Of a stretch of 47,379 nt of DNA, positions 34,926-47,328 are shown one piece after another (positions within the stretch are counted from its first letter, which is position 1; every line of letters starts with the position of its first letter). Below the pieces are notes generated by a model, which saw nothing but the letters and a program-made list of their open reading frames with translations, had not been told where the DNA came from and did no database searches. A program made the translations under genes and the position numbers. Source of the DNA: Spirogloea muscicola (taxonomy: Eukaryota; Streptophyta; Zygnematophyceae; Spirogloeales; Spirogloeaceae). The DNA lies in contig WELB01000051.1 in NCBI GenBank assembly GCA_009602725.1, positions 721,507 through 768,885 on the forward strand, given 5' to 3'.

Positions 34926-37033
34926 ATGCGGCCTCCCGCCGAGCCGCTCATCCCCCTCCCCAACACCGGCGGCCTCAGCCGGACGTCCTCGGCGATCATC
35001 TTCGAGGAGTCGCAAGCGGCGCTGCTCAAGGCACAGCAGATGGAGGCCGCGGAGGCTGCGTCCAAGGCAGCTGTCGCGCCGCGCATCACGACCAGGCCGG
35101 CGGCTGCGGCCCGCGAGTGGAGCTGGCCGGCGCCGCAGCCCTCCGCACACTCTGCCACGCCCTACGGCAGGAGCCTTGAGGACCTCGGCGAGGGCCTGCT
35201 GCATGCCATCGTCGCCCGCGCCAACCTGTCGATTCACGAGTTCTGCCGCAACATGTGCGTCAGCAAGGCCTTCTACGCGGCCTGCCGCTCCGCGGAGGCG
35301 TGGCGGTCTGTGGAGATCGACGGCAAGGTGCGCACTTGCAGCTTATGCACCTCGTCCAGCCGCAGCTGACTCGTCCTCCGATTGCAAAGTGCGTGCCCCT
35401 CCCAGCTCCTCGCCGCCTTTCTGGCGGCTGACGCTTCTGAAGCGATGCATGTCGTGCAGGACCTCAAGCACTGCAAAGTCTCCAGCCGGGCGCTGCAGCA
35501 AGTGGCCGGCCACTGCCGCAAGCTGCAGGCCCTCACACTCTCCAACATCAATAGCGCCAAGCATTTCCCGGACGCCAAGGAGGCCGAGGAGGGCCAGTTG
35601 GACGACGGCGTCGAGGCCATGCTGAGGGCGGCCGGCCCCAGCCTGCAGCGCTTGACCGTCATCAATTGCTCCAGCGAGGCCATCACGCAAAAGGCAAGCC
35701 ACAGTTGCCAGAGCTGCCCGATAGCTGCTGCGGGAAGGCACGCCGGCGGCTCTGGCAGGATTCAAGGCTGCAGGCTAGTTGTTGTCCGATCTGTCGGCCT
35801 GGGTGCGCCCCACGGCGGTGGTCTGCAAGAAATTTCTAGTCATAGCTCAGTGCAGCATTAGGTTGGCCTAGTTCTTAGGTTGACTCCTCGGATTTAGGGT
35901 TTCGCATTAGGGTTTGGGTTCAGATATTCTAAGCATGCAGTAGTTTGACAGTCACTCATAAGCCCTAACGACTCAGGTTCAGGGTTCAAGTCAGGGTTTA
36001 GGCAGAGCTCCCATTCTAGTGGGCTGCTGGTGATACAAAGTGCTCGGTGAGGCTCCGACGGCACGGCAGGAAGCCTAAACCCAAACCCTATACTCCGAGG
36101 CCGCTCTCGACGCTGCTGACTCCACGCTGGCCAATGCTGCTGCAGGTGCTGTGGCTGGCTGCCCGCCACTGCAGCCACCTCGAGGACTTTGCGTACATCC
36201 TCAACGGCCACGACGTGACGGACGCGGCAATGTGGGCGCTGACCTGCAGCTGTCCCCACCTCACGCGCTTCCAGTGCTTCATCGGCGTTTCCAGTGTTCC
36301 AAGTGACGAGTCTTTGCGGCTCATGGGGCGCGGATGGAGCAAGCTGCGGCAGCTGCGTGTGGATGCGCGCGACATCACCACCGACGGCCTCCTCGCCCTG
36401 CGAGACTGCTCCCAGCTCCAGAGCCTTGATCTCGTCAGGTCAGCGTCACCTCAATCTTGGCATAGAGCTGCAGCTTCTTGCTCTGCGGTTCGCTGCATGC
36501 ACTTGCAACTAGGAAGCCAGGGTGGTCTTCATATGCATTTTCAGAATGGATTTGATGGAAAGCCTGAGTTAGGAAGGTGATCACTGACAGGATCTTTGAT
36601 TGTTGAAGTGAGGTCCTTAGTCTAGGAGTCTTGCTGTGAGGGTGGGGGCAATCGTCAGGATCGTGGACGGGATCGTGGATGCGCAATTTGCAAGCTGGTG
36701 CTGCAATCTGACAGCTTATGGGCGGGGTTGCGTGGTAGGTGCCAGCCGAGCCTCTTCCTGCGCTCCAAGCTGGACAGGGGCGGCAGCATCCTCTTTCAGA
36801 GCCTGCGGGAGGTCATGTTCACGTTTGCGCTGCCGACCGCCGACGACCTCCGGACGCTGGTCGAAATGTGCCCGCTGCTGGAGGTCATCACCGTCATCTA
36901 CGTGAGCAGCGAGCTGGACTCGCTTGGCCCTGCAGAGGTGACGCAGCTTGTGCAGAGCCTGGTTGCGCTCAAAGCTGAGCCGCTTTTCAAGAACGTGCGC
37001 CTCATCGTGGGGCCATTCCCTGCACCCAACTGA
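34926..37033 (+). CDS. F-box/leucine-rich-repeat protein
   Basis: Likely substrate-recognition subunit of an SCF ubiquitin ligase; the target is unknown. Exons: 34926-35327, 35406-35693 (or 35460-35693), 36146-36438, 36739-37033. They give 425 residues (407 with the shorter exon 2). An Ala/Pro-rich N-terminus is followed by an F-box-like segment at about residues 85-134 (LEDLGEGLLHAIVARANLS, CVSKAFYAACRSAEAWRSV), then LRRs such as ALQQVAGHCRKLQALTLSNI, VLWLAARHCSHLEDFA and GLLALRDCSQLQSLDLV. The donor after 35693 is GC (caaaag|gcaagc); it preserves phase and the LRR pattern. Two in-frame acceptors 54 bp apart precede exon 2. The chosen ATG is the first after the gap; the frame is open upstream into it. 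Confidence 0.85.
35888..36090. repeat. Telomere-like motifs in F-box gene intron
   Basis: Scattered TTTAGGG units (GGATTTAGGGTTT, GCATTAGGGTTTGGG, TCAGGGTTTA), with a reverse-oriented CCTAAACCCAAACCCTA near 36075-36090. Together they span about 200 bp of intron 2. Confidence 0.55.
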
Positions 37034-38197
37034 TGAGGCCCCAGCTTGAACACGGGCTTGAGAGTAGGACCACCTTTTTACCAGGAGGTTTTTCCACCTG
37101 AGCCCTCTTAGGGTAACGCGAGATGAGCTCAGCTGGTGCACCACTTCCTGTTGCCTATGCTGCAGTGCAAGCATTAGTAGTCAAAGGTAGAGGAGGGGAA
37201 GCAAGCCCATAATTTGTTGCCAGTCAGATTTCACCATTCTCGCTTGTGCGGCCGACCTGTATGTTAGTGCCCAATTTTATTCGGCTCGCCAGGCCTAGCT
37301 TGGAAGCCATCTCCTCCGATTCCTACCTCTGAGCAAGCTTCACCATCAACACCAGCAATGACTGCACCTTCTTGGTGCACCTTGGTGCACCAATTGCTGC
37401 ACCTTCTGCTGCACCTTTTGCTACATCAGGACCTGTTTCGGTCTCTTGATGTGCCGCCTTTTACTTTCCTGCGAAACATCATTCCTTCAACTCGTGGGCG
37501 AGGGAGATAATGAAAGAAGTCTGGTCCCATGTTCTGGCTTGCTTCTGCTTCTGCAGCTGAGTGTGCAATAGAGCAGGAAGGTCCTTGTCTGCCTCGGTGG
37601 TCCATCGTCCTTTCAGAGCTTCACATGCAAGCTATCATGCTTACGAGCACCCAAAGGTGCACACATACGTGCAGGTATAACAGGTAGGCCAGGTGTTGAA
37701 GAGACACTGTCATTGTTCTAGCAAATTGTGGCCCTCTCCCTGGCAGCATTGTGTTCGAAGCAGAAGTTGCTGCACAAAAACTATGAGAGACTTCCAAGTG
37801 CCAAGCTCCTGCAGCGAGGTAAACAAACACAGCCTCTGTAAGCTGCTGTGCCCAGTAGGCAGAACAGATTTGGAGGGCGTCTTGCGCAGGACATGACCTG
37901 TGACATGCAAGAGAAGCAGACGACCTGGCTTCTGCGCAAAAGCCATCACCTGTGGGACCTGCTAGGCTCTGCTTGCCTTGCCTTGGTATGCACAATTGCT
38001 AGTGAAGGCTCATTACGAGGATAACCTGCTAACGCGACAAGCATGCACCACACGTAGCTGTGCATAGTAAGCTTGCTCAGAAGGGCAGAAAGAGATTCCT
38101 CCAGTCACCCCCAGGCTAGCGTCTTTGCTAATACCTCGTCGTGAGCAGCTTAGACAGAATTGACATGCAATTATAGTTCATCTCAGAAGCCACAGCA
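37034..38197. other. Convergent intergenic spacer
   Basis: 1.16 kb between the F-box gene stop and the CWC22 stop on the other strand. Contains a short irregular repeat of TGCACCTT/GGTGCACC units at 37362-37430. No conserved peptide, RNA gene or transposon was recognised. Confidence 0.6.
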
Positions 38198-41100
38198 TCA
38201 CTTCTTGCGGCTCTTCTTGCTGCCCCTCCGCTTGTCATCCTCAGTACTGTCGTCACTGTCCTCGCTGTCTTCGCTGTCGCTGTCAGTGTCCGTATCGGAG
38301 CTATCACTCTCGCTGCTCTCCTGGCTGTCCTCTTTGATCTCCATTGCCGCCTTCTGTTGCTGCATGCGCCACGGCGATTTGCACTTTGAGCATTCTCACC
38401 TTTGTGCCTGACCATTTAGCACGCCACATGCCCTCAGACAAATTACGTGTGACAACAAGTGTTGCAGGTCGTACTGAAGGAATGTGGGGCATACCTGCTG
38501 CTGCATAATGAGCTTGGGCATGTTCTTCAGGTATTCGCGAAGGCCGTCAGTAAGGCCCCCAAGGCCAATGGACGTGAAGAAATTGATAGCAAAGCGCGTG
38601 TTCTTTGGATTGTCCTTGGGGAACACGCCATCGTAGTGCTGCTGCATGGTGGGGTCCGACAGACGCTCATTCAGCCGGCGCAACCCCAGGTGCTCCGACA
38701 GCTCCTGCCAGCATATATCAATCAGAAAACATCAGTTTATACCCTTCTTGCACATGGAGTAACGCAATTTAAGCAACTGTCTCAACAAGTACAATCTGAG
38801 TGGTGCATAGAGGTTGAGTGGTGCATCATCTGTACAGCAAGAGGCTAGCCCCCAGGCCCTGATGACTTGACAGACGTTTATTGGTAAGTGGCGGCACTCA
38901 GTGTTAAAGCAGGCAGGATGAGAGACACCCGCGGGCCGAACCTGGAAGAGAATCTTGATGAAGATGCGCGAGGAGGAGGAGGTGTCATCTTCGGTGAGGC
39001 GGATGTAGCCGAGCACGTTCCACGGCAGCGCATCGTTGCCGAGGAGGTGCGCAAAGAACTTGGCCACATTGCGCAGCTTGTTCGTCTCCAAGCGGTGAAT
39101 CATGGAGTACTGCTGCACGAAGCACGTGTCAAAGTTTTCCTGATACACGCGCCCGAGCATACAGAAGCGCTCCCCCAGCAGGCCGTAGTACCGCAGGTAC
39201 GTCCGCTCCTGGCTGCAGCACTCCAGCAGCATCACGCAGAATTCCATCTGCAGAAGACGTCCATGTGAAGTCGGAGCTGAAGGTCAATTTCAAAACTTCA
39301 GACACTCACTGTCAAGCCAAGAAGCAGACAAATGTAGATTCACGACTACATTACTGTTTGGTGGTTTCTGATGGCAAGAGTCCTCCTTGCCGAGCACTAT
39401 GCCTGACATACCCTTTGCCTGACAGACCATCTCAAAAGCTTCTTTACCAGAGCGCTTTGTCCTGCCTTGAAGTTGGGTTTGGGGTGTCTACCTCCTGGCC
39501 CTCCTCAAGCTTGATCTTCATGAGCTTGTGGCCGGCCTCCTCGAAGTCAACCGATGACATGATGGTGAGGTAGATCGTGCGCCGCAGGTTGACAAGGTTC
39601 GTCTGCGTGTGGTCCTGAATCTCCATGCGCGCCGCCATTGCCTCCTCGTCCTCCTCTGACTCCTCATCCTCTTCGTCGTCATCATCGTCATCCTCTTCTT
39701 CATCACCATCCTCGCCATCAGCGCCGCCCTCGTCACCGTCACCGCCCAGGATGTCGCGCTTCACCTCCTCCCACCGGCGCTCGTTCTCAACAAGGTCTGG
39801 GTCGACCTTGAAGATATCCAGGGCCGACTCGGCGTCGAGCTCCTCGTCCAGCAGCACTTGGTGCGTGATCTGGTCGTCCGCCTCCACAAGGTCCAGCTCC
39901 GGAATGACAGCCGGAAAGCCCTGCAAGAGGCGTGGCAACCATTGCAATGATCAGCTTCATGCCAGTCGCCAGGATGCTCGTGTACGACGCTAACATCCGC
40001 GGCAACCTGATACCGCTGCGGACATGGCAAGCTTGCTAAGCAAAGGGGACTCTGAGTGCTCCAATACCTCAAACTTGGCCTTTATGATCGCAAAGAGGCC
40101 CTCAATCATGAACTGCACGCGCTTGTCAATCTCGCCCTCCTGCAGCACCGCCCGGAAGCGGTTGAACACAACTGCCACAAAGGAGGGAGGAGAGGAGGGC
40201 GGTCTGTCTGTGAGCACACCGATGTAGAGGAGCCAGGGCAGCGCCACGACCCAACAACCCGCGCCTGACTCTGGCAGCAGGCATGGATGCAGTGGTGTCA
40301 AGGAGCGGGTCTCCGCCACCGCGGAAAGGGCGGTGTTGTAGTGCAGGACTCACTCTTGAAGCCCTTGGGCGAGGCCTCCTGGAGCGTCGCACCGCAATCC
40401 TTGAAAAACCCGACTGCCACCTGGGCCCATGCGCGCGCAGGCACAGGCGGGAGCAAGGGAGGGTGAGAGGCGCAGAGGAGGGGAGGGGCAGCGAAAGGAA
40501 GACAGGAGGAANACGGGCTTGTCGTTGCGGCGGAAGGCGCGGCGGAGCTGGAGGATGATGCGCGCGAGCAGCAGAGCGCCGAGCTCGGGGAACTTGGTGT
40601 TGACGACGGCGGCGAGCGCCGCGAAGACGTGCGTGAACGCGGACGACGCCATCTGGGACTTCATGACGGAGCGCGCGAACAGCCCGCGCCCGCGCACCAG
40701 GTTCTCGCCGAACAGCTCCGGCAGCACGTTCTTGATGTTGCTTGCGTTCACCTTGTTGACGAGCCCGTTGATGGACTTGCGCAGCGCGTCCCACGTGAGC
40801 CGCTGGTACTCGGCGCTCGCCTTGTTGGCCGCCGCGTCCTTGAGCAGCGCCGCGAGCTTGAACGGCGGCACGTACACGCCGCCCGCCTTGCCCAAGGGCT
40901 TCTCCGCGCGCGGCTCTGCCGCCGCCTTGCTCTGCAACGCCGCCAGCTCCGGCGTGGCGATGGCCGCCCCTGGCTGTCGTCGCTCCCCGTTCTCCGCTGC
41001 CTTGGCGACCTCCGCAGGCCTCTCATCCTGCTCGGCGGCACGGCGGCCCCTGCCGGCGCCGTCCGCCGCCCCGTCCCTCGTCCGGCGCTCGTCTTGCCCA

Positions 41101-41819
41101 TTCTCGCGACGCCTCCGGTCGTCGCTGTCGCGCCTCCCGTCATCCCGCTGCGCGCGGCTGTCGTCGTTGCGCCTCCGGCGGTCCTCGCGCTCATCGCCAT
41201 CGTGCCGCCGCCTCTCCCTGCGCTCCTCCTCCTCCTCCTCCCTCCTCTCGCGTCTCCGCCGCTCCCGGCCGTCCTCGTCGCCAGCCCGCTCCTCGCGCCG
41301 CCCCTCGCGACGCTTTTCGCGCCGCTCCTCGCGGCCGCCACCCCACGGTGTCCGCTCCTTCCGGTCCTCGTCATCGCCGCGGTGCCCGTCCTCGCCGCCG
41401 CTGTGCCGGTCACGCCTCAGCCCCAAGTCGCCGCCGCCGCCGCGGCGGCCGTCGTCGCGGGTGCCGCGCTCGGCCTTGGCACCGCCATCCTCCTCCGCCA
41501 GCGGCGTCGGCTCCTCTGCGCCACGACTGGCAGCCGCCGCCTGCGCATCTTCTGCCCTGCCCTGGTGCCCGTTCTGCGCCCCGGCCGGCGACTTACCGTC
41601 GACGTCACCGCCACCAGTGGCGGCGGCGGCGGCGGCGGCGGGCCTCCGCCCGTCGCGGCGCGGCGCGCTCTCCTCCTCCTCGCCGCTACTGGAGCTGCTG
41701 CCGCCGACGGAGCTCCGGCTGCGGCTGCGGCTGTCGACCTCGCTCTCGCTGCCGCTGCGGCTGCTGCTGCCGCTGCCGCTGCCGCTGCCGCTCTTGTCGC
41801 CGCCGCCGCCGCGCGCCAT
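38198..41819 (-). CDS. CWC22: Pre-mRNA splicing factor CWC22, one MIF4G exon missing
   Basis: Spliceosomal protein that recruits eIF4A3 to introns for exon-junction-complex deposition. Minus-strand exons: 40515-41819, 40354-40420, 40068-40171, 39492-39920, 38942-39247, 38495-38704, 38198-38359. Exon 1 encodes a 330-residue Ser/Arg/Glu-rich N-terminus, then the MIF4G start ([49 protein letters not shown]). Later exons carry [48 protein letters not shown], an acidic loop, the MA3 part ([38 protein letters not shown]) and [19 protein letters not shown]. The tail is Ser/Asp/Lys-rich. Between RNDK and VAVGFF, family members have about 40 residues absent here; a lone N at 40512 marks the spot. Both exon edges are phase 0. 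Confidence 0.95.
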
Positions 41820-42463
41820 GGCGGCCCGCCGCGCGCGCCCTAGCCGCTGGGGGTGCAACGTGACGTGGAGTACCAACGGCCGGAGCTCATTCCGACGATA
41901 CGCCGCTCACCGTTCGCGCCCTCTCGTTGGCCCCGCTATTAAATCGTTCTGTCCAGTGCCAAGCTTTCCAGCAACGGCGACTCGCGTTCCTGCTCGCTCC
42001 TGCTGACCCCCAGCAGTGCTCGCACGGCTCCGCTCGCATGGCGCCCCTGAGGACTGGAAGCTCCCACACCGACAGGCCCGGCAAAGTAGCTGTTGGCCAG
42101 CCCAAGAAGGAGATTGTCACACTTTCCAGTCACCGTGGAATGACTTGAAGCACTTCAATCGTAGATGCTTGTTGCATCCACCAGATAAGGAGAGGGACGA
42201 AATGAGGCAAATGCCGCCAAGGCCAACTTTCATCAGTTCTTTCAAGACCCTGCCTGGCAGTGCCGGAATATTTGGGCTCCATCTAGCCAGGCGGACTATC
42301 CAAATTGTACTTTTGGGGAGCGCTCGAGCTGCTTGAGCAGTAATGAGTGCAGTAATAAGTACTTGACTACACCCATGAAAGGTTTGGTTAGATTGAGCAA
42401 CCTGAGATACTGGGAATCAGCCAGCCAGCACTACTATGAGTACTTTGAGATCGTTAAATGACC
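41820..42463. other. Tandem intergenic spacer
   Basis: About 640 bp between the CWC22 start and the stop of the next minus-strand gene. It must hold the CWC22 promoter and the 3' UTR of the SMP/C2 gene. I see no gene or repeat in it. Confidence 0.6.
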
Positions 42464-45400
42464 TCATGCCTCGGACATTACTTCCTCTAGCTCCTTGGCC
42501 TTGGCGACCAGGAGGTCCCTGTCCCTCTGCAGCTCTTCAAGTACATCCTCGCGCTCAGACTCTACCCGCTCAAGGTCCTCCAGAAGGGCCGCTAGCGACT
42601 CATCCTCGCCAACGCCCTGTGCTATCACCACGGCCTTCCTCACCAGCATGCGTGCCTGCAGCCTCAACATGATCGTTTGAATGCCAATCAATATATCAAC
42701 AATGAACCCTGATGCCCTGGAAAGCTGCACAGTAGATATCAGGCAAAAACGTCAGACTGAGAGGATGCAAAAAGTAGCACTTGTAAAGAGACTATGACGT
42801 GCTGCCACCTGATCAGAGAGCTGCTGGAGATTGTGTTGTCCACCGACAGGCCGAGGCTCTTTCACCAGCAATGAGCTAGGAAGCTCCTTCGTTTTGCCAG
42901 AGCCTCTTCTTGTCACTTGCACTCGCAGCTCTGCTTCGTGTAAGCCAATAAGAGGGACCCACCTGCCATGCTTGGAGTGGCGTGAGAAGAGTAAGCGCAA
43001 CTACTTTGATCCACATAGATGGTCCAAAGGACTTGAATGTTACTATGCTGTGACAGGCAAGGATCAACAAGTTGATCTGCGTCAGATTTTCTCCACAGAA
43101 TGGGCACGGGAGAGGAGCCGCACCTGTCATGAGTCTGGCCCTGTGGCAGGCTCTGGTAGTCAATGATGCAGTGCCCAAGCTCATGCGCCTTCCTGAGACT
43201 GTGATGGTCCTTAAGGCGGAGCTCAAGTGAGGCCCCAATATCCACGAATTGCAGGGTCTGGTACCATTGAGGAGTGGTGGACCTATCTACGACCTGTAGT
43301 GCCAGAACATAGTAGCGCATTCAGAACATGAGGTGGCACAAATAATGGACGCCAGCATTCACAAGTACAGAACTGCTCACAGGTCATGGGCAGCTGATTC
43401 CAGCTGAATGATTTCGTCTGATTGTCATGGTGTACTGACAAGTTGACCTACAGGGGACAGATTGGTGAGCAGGAGCTTCTGATGCAGGATCGTAATCAAA
43501 CATTTGAATTGGTGTGTGGAGGTCAACAACCCTTGTCCTCTGCTTCTGATTGCCATAGCGGACAGAGACGTAGGGCTTTTTGGCATGAGCAAGCTCCGCC
43601 TGGGTGTTCTGCCTTGCTGCCCCAACAACAACCTCAAGTGTCGGCCCCTGCTCGTTGTTCAAGCCAACCTGAAAATGTCACTAAGCACTTCATAACGGAA
43701 ATTTGCCAACAATTCGTCGGGCCAACAACTTGCAGTATGGTGATGAACCACCCATGATAAGCGCTGAGTGAGGATGCAACCTGCCTACAAGGTGGGCACG
43801 ATGCTTATACCACCAGTCAAGTTGCTTGTCTGAAAACACTGAAATTACCTCCTGCCTTGTGGGGAGTATTCCACTCTGCGAACTCTCAGTGCTCTCATCA
43901 TGTACAGCTACTTTGACAAAAAGCTTTGCTTCGGTGCCTGCATCTATAGGTAACCAGAACCCATCTACCATGTCATTCGCAACTGCCTGCTGACAGACGA
44001 AACACACCGTAAGCCAGATATGCCAATACTCCAGAGTGCCGCAATCTGTCCATCAATGACGCAATATCTGATATCTGATTACATACCTGGATATCAAGCA
44101 CGGCACTGCCAAGCAACTGATCCCCGACATCAGTTGCTGCATAGCAACGAAGTTGCAAAAGCTGCCCGCTGTGTTGCAAAAAGCTGAATGTTTCATTCCA
44201 CATGGCATTGCCATCAGCTAACGTTGTCTTTGAGTTTCTCACCCTCTAAGACAGACCACAGCACTTGGTCATTATAGCATCAAACATGCTTCGCCCTGGT
44301 GGGTGTCAGTCGAAAAAGTTTGACAATATCAGTTTTACTCCGTTCTGTGTGCATTTGTGTAATGCTGCGAGGCAAGAGAGCAGGATGACAGCAGCAGGCT
44401 ATCTGCTGTCACTCATCGTACTATGAGATGCCGTCCTACCGTGCCGTAGATGATCTTCAGGTACACCTGATTCCTGCCATTTGGTAAGATGCCTCGCCCC
44501 TCGATCACTGTTAGCGTGATCTTCTTGCCCGTGGACCTTCGTGGTAGGCTGGACTTATCCAAAGCGCCCGGTTGCAGCGATGAATCAGCAGTCGCTCTTG
44601 ACCCGTCCGAGAATTGCCACTCTGACACGCTCAGGGCAAGGTGTACCTGCAATGCACAAGAGCCTCTGACCACTCATGCAGGGTTCACAGGAGCCCAGCA
44701 GATCGACAGGTGATTTGCAAGCCCATATGGCGGGACAAATTCAACATCTTCCAGTTGTGCAATACTAGAAGCATCGAAATCGGAGGATAGCCAAAGAGCC
44801 GGATGTGGGAGGGGAGGACTTGCCTTGATCAGAGCATGAGAAGAGCAAGTGACAACAAGTCTGACTTCCTGGCCACAGTACTCTGCGTAAGCTGACTCTA
44901 ATTTGTCGTCTTTGCCGATGGTCCAGATATATGTGCCTTGCTTTCCACCGTGCTGCACCTGCATCATCACGAGCCCATCAGCAACATCCATCTGTCGGCT
45001 GCTGAGCACAGCATGGACCTGTACCAATGATATGAACATCAGCAACGCCACTGATCAAGAAGCGTGGAAGGAGAGAGGACCATAACAAAAGGGTCATGGC
45101 GAACGGACCTGGAATGAGGATGAACCGACGACCTTGGCTCCAGTGGAAGTCCCAAGTTGCTCACATACATTGATTTCCAGGACCCCCATACAGCCCTCAA
45201 GGTCGAAGGGCAATGCTTCCACAGGATTCCCAGGAGAAGGGTTGGCCTTGGGCTTGGCCCTCTGCACAATGTGGTTCAAGGTGATCTCAACAAAATGCGA
45301 AGCTGCAATATCTGTGGCACCTGTCTGACCCTCCATGTCCACAGCAAGAACTCCAACAGTCAGTATGCCATTGACGGCCACCCTTGATGCCCCAACAGCC

Positions 45401-47328
45401 GGTAGCTCAAGAAGGAGTCTCTTGGGAAGCACGGCCTGTCTTCGCAGTGTGTCCACCAGGACATGCTTCTGCCATCAACAAGTGCGATGAACGATCAGCG
45501 AGCTTTGTGAAGCAAGCTTTAGCTGGCCTCCGTCTGAAAGCACAGGGCTGATGCAGCTTAAGGTTCTGCAGCTCGTTGAAACCTTCAGCCTTTGTGCACC
45601 TCGGTGATGAAACCCATTGAGTATGGATTTAAGTTCGAAGAGTTGCTAAGGAAGGCTCACCAGCCAGCCGGTAGCCAGGGGCATGTCAAAAGCAATGCTC
45701 ATTTGGCCACTGCGGTCGCCAATAGAGACACCCAGATCGACAAATGGCATCCCCACAAAAGTGTACAATAGGGCTCTTCCATCGAAGGCTGGGTCTAATC
45801 TGACCTGCGGCCAAATTCAGCAAGACCACTGCAAGTCAAGATCTGCCAATAAATGTGTGAATTACAGGTCACAGGCCTCCACTAACAGATATCCCTGTCA
45901 TGCTTGCAAGGTCTTGGTCTGAGGAAGGAAGCATCAACCATTACTACTGAGGAACCTCTGACGTGGGCATCGGGAGTACTCACATTCCCGGTCATCTGAA
46001 GGCGATTCACGACAATTTTTGCCGTAGCCTTTGCAGCGCTGCCAAAGTTAGCCGCGAGTACTACATTAAGGTCGCTGGTCTGCCACCTGAAACCTGCATA
46101 CAGAGCTGTCTGCATTCGGTTCTCAGCAAGACTCTGCCACAACATCCCCTCCAACAAACTGTGAGGACTTGGACCAGAATGCAAGTGCAGAACAACAGGT
46201 CAGCAGGCAAGGAACTGCATTGCTGTCACTGAAGACATTGACAACAACGGAGTTGCCTAGCAACATGTCACAATGATCAGGCTTCAGGTCTGCACACTAG
46301 TGACGGATACAGAAGAACCAAGGATTGCCTGGAGCTCATGCCAGCTGGGGGTGGGCATGGAGTGGCTCACCTGGCCATTGACATCAACAGACCACTGCAC
46401 GTCGTCCATGCCGACCTCGGGGCAAGTGTAGCCCAACACAAAGCTCTCCACTTGGACGCTCCGCTGCGGCCAGAATTTATGCGATCAAGCCTGTTAGACG
46501 GAGGCCGGAGCTGGTGTACCAAGTAGACATCCTCAGGAAAGCTCTGAGATGCTGGAGAAATGTCAAGTTCCAGTGCGACGTGGAAGCTCACCATGAAGGA
46601 AGGCTTCCTCTGCGTGAGCGTCTCCTGCACGAACGACCTGAGGTGCCTCTGCGCGCTCGGCTCCAGCAGGTTGGCCCACATTGTCTGCGCCAGCTTGTTC
46701 AGCCACTCGCAGGACTCCTTCTTTGTGGACTCCTGCATTACCCCAAGACTTACCACAATCATCAGACTGCCGGATTGACTAGACCTCTAGTAATATGAGT
46801 CTGCCCTCCTTTGAAGCGCTAATCCACTTCATTCAAGGACTTGCAGGGAAAGGCAATGTTGTTGGCATCCCGATCATGCCAGTGTCAATCGCAGGGGAGG
46901 GGCGGTGCAAGTGCAAGAACCTGGGAGCCGAGGAGGCTGCGCAGCGCCGGGAAGCTGCGGATCTCGGCCGCCTCTCGCCTTCTCAACCTCTCAGCCTGCG
47001 ACGCCGACACCATCGCCGCACCACGACGTTGTAGTGCTCGCACGACACTGCCAATCGTTCGTCTCGACGATGGATGCGAGCAGTCGCTCGGTGAGGCGGA
47101 CGTCCACAAGGCTCGTCGGCGCACCTGTAGCGCTAGCGAGAGGCCGGCCACGAGCAGGAGCGACGCTGGCAGCGGGAGCTGGAGCAAGCTGTGCAGGGCC
47201 GCGGCGGCGGTGGCGAGGAGCGCGAGGTGCAGCGCGAAGGACGCCATGGCGCCGGGGTAGCCGGCGAGCGCAGGCCGCCGCTTCTCCTCCGACGACGGCC
47301 GCGGACGCCGCCCGCGGCCGTCCATCAT
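42464..47328 (-). CDS. NTMC2T3: SMP- and C2-domain membrane protein, NTMC2 type 3-like
   Basis: Plant relative of synaptotagmin/tricalbin-type tether proteins, which hold membranes together and move lipids at contact sites. Fifteen minus-strand exons: 47125-47328, 46921-46995, 46592-46732, 46371-46463, 45984-46109, 45661-45804, 45109-45468, 44824-45018, 44440-44646, 44087-44245, 43849-43989, 43531-43668, 43124-43293, 42809-42962, 42464-42724. They give 855 residues, near the family's 815. An N-terminal hydrophobic hairpin lies at about residues 27-66. The SMP domain follows (CEWLNKLAQTMWANLLEP, VNRLQMTGN, FDGRALLYTFVGMP), then three C2-like blocks (SVSEWQFSDGS, KKITLTVIEG, KPYVSVRYGNQKQRTRV) and a C-terminal coiled coil. 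The intron after 44824 has a consensus GC donor (tcaag|gcaagt). The C2 blocks lack most calcium-binding aspartates. Confidence 0.93.

Noticed and set aside
40429-42006. Long plus-strand open frame of over 500 codons opposite CWC22
   Set aside because: It mirrors the GC- and Arg/Ser-rich first exon of CWC22; the sense strand has clear family homology, and this frame is low-complexity Ser/Arg/Pro with no recognisable domain.
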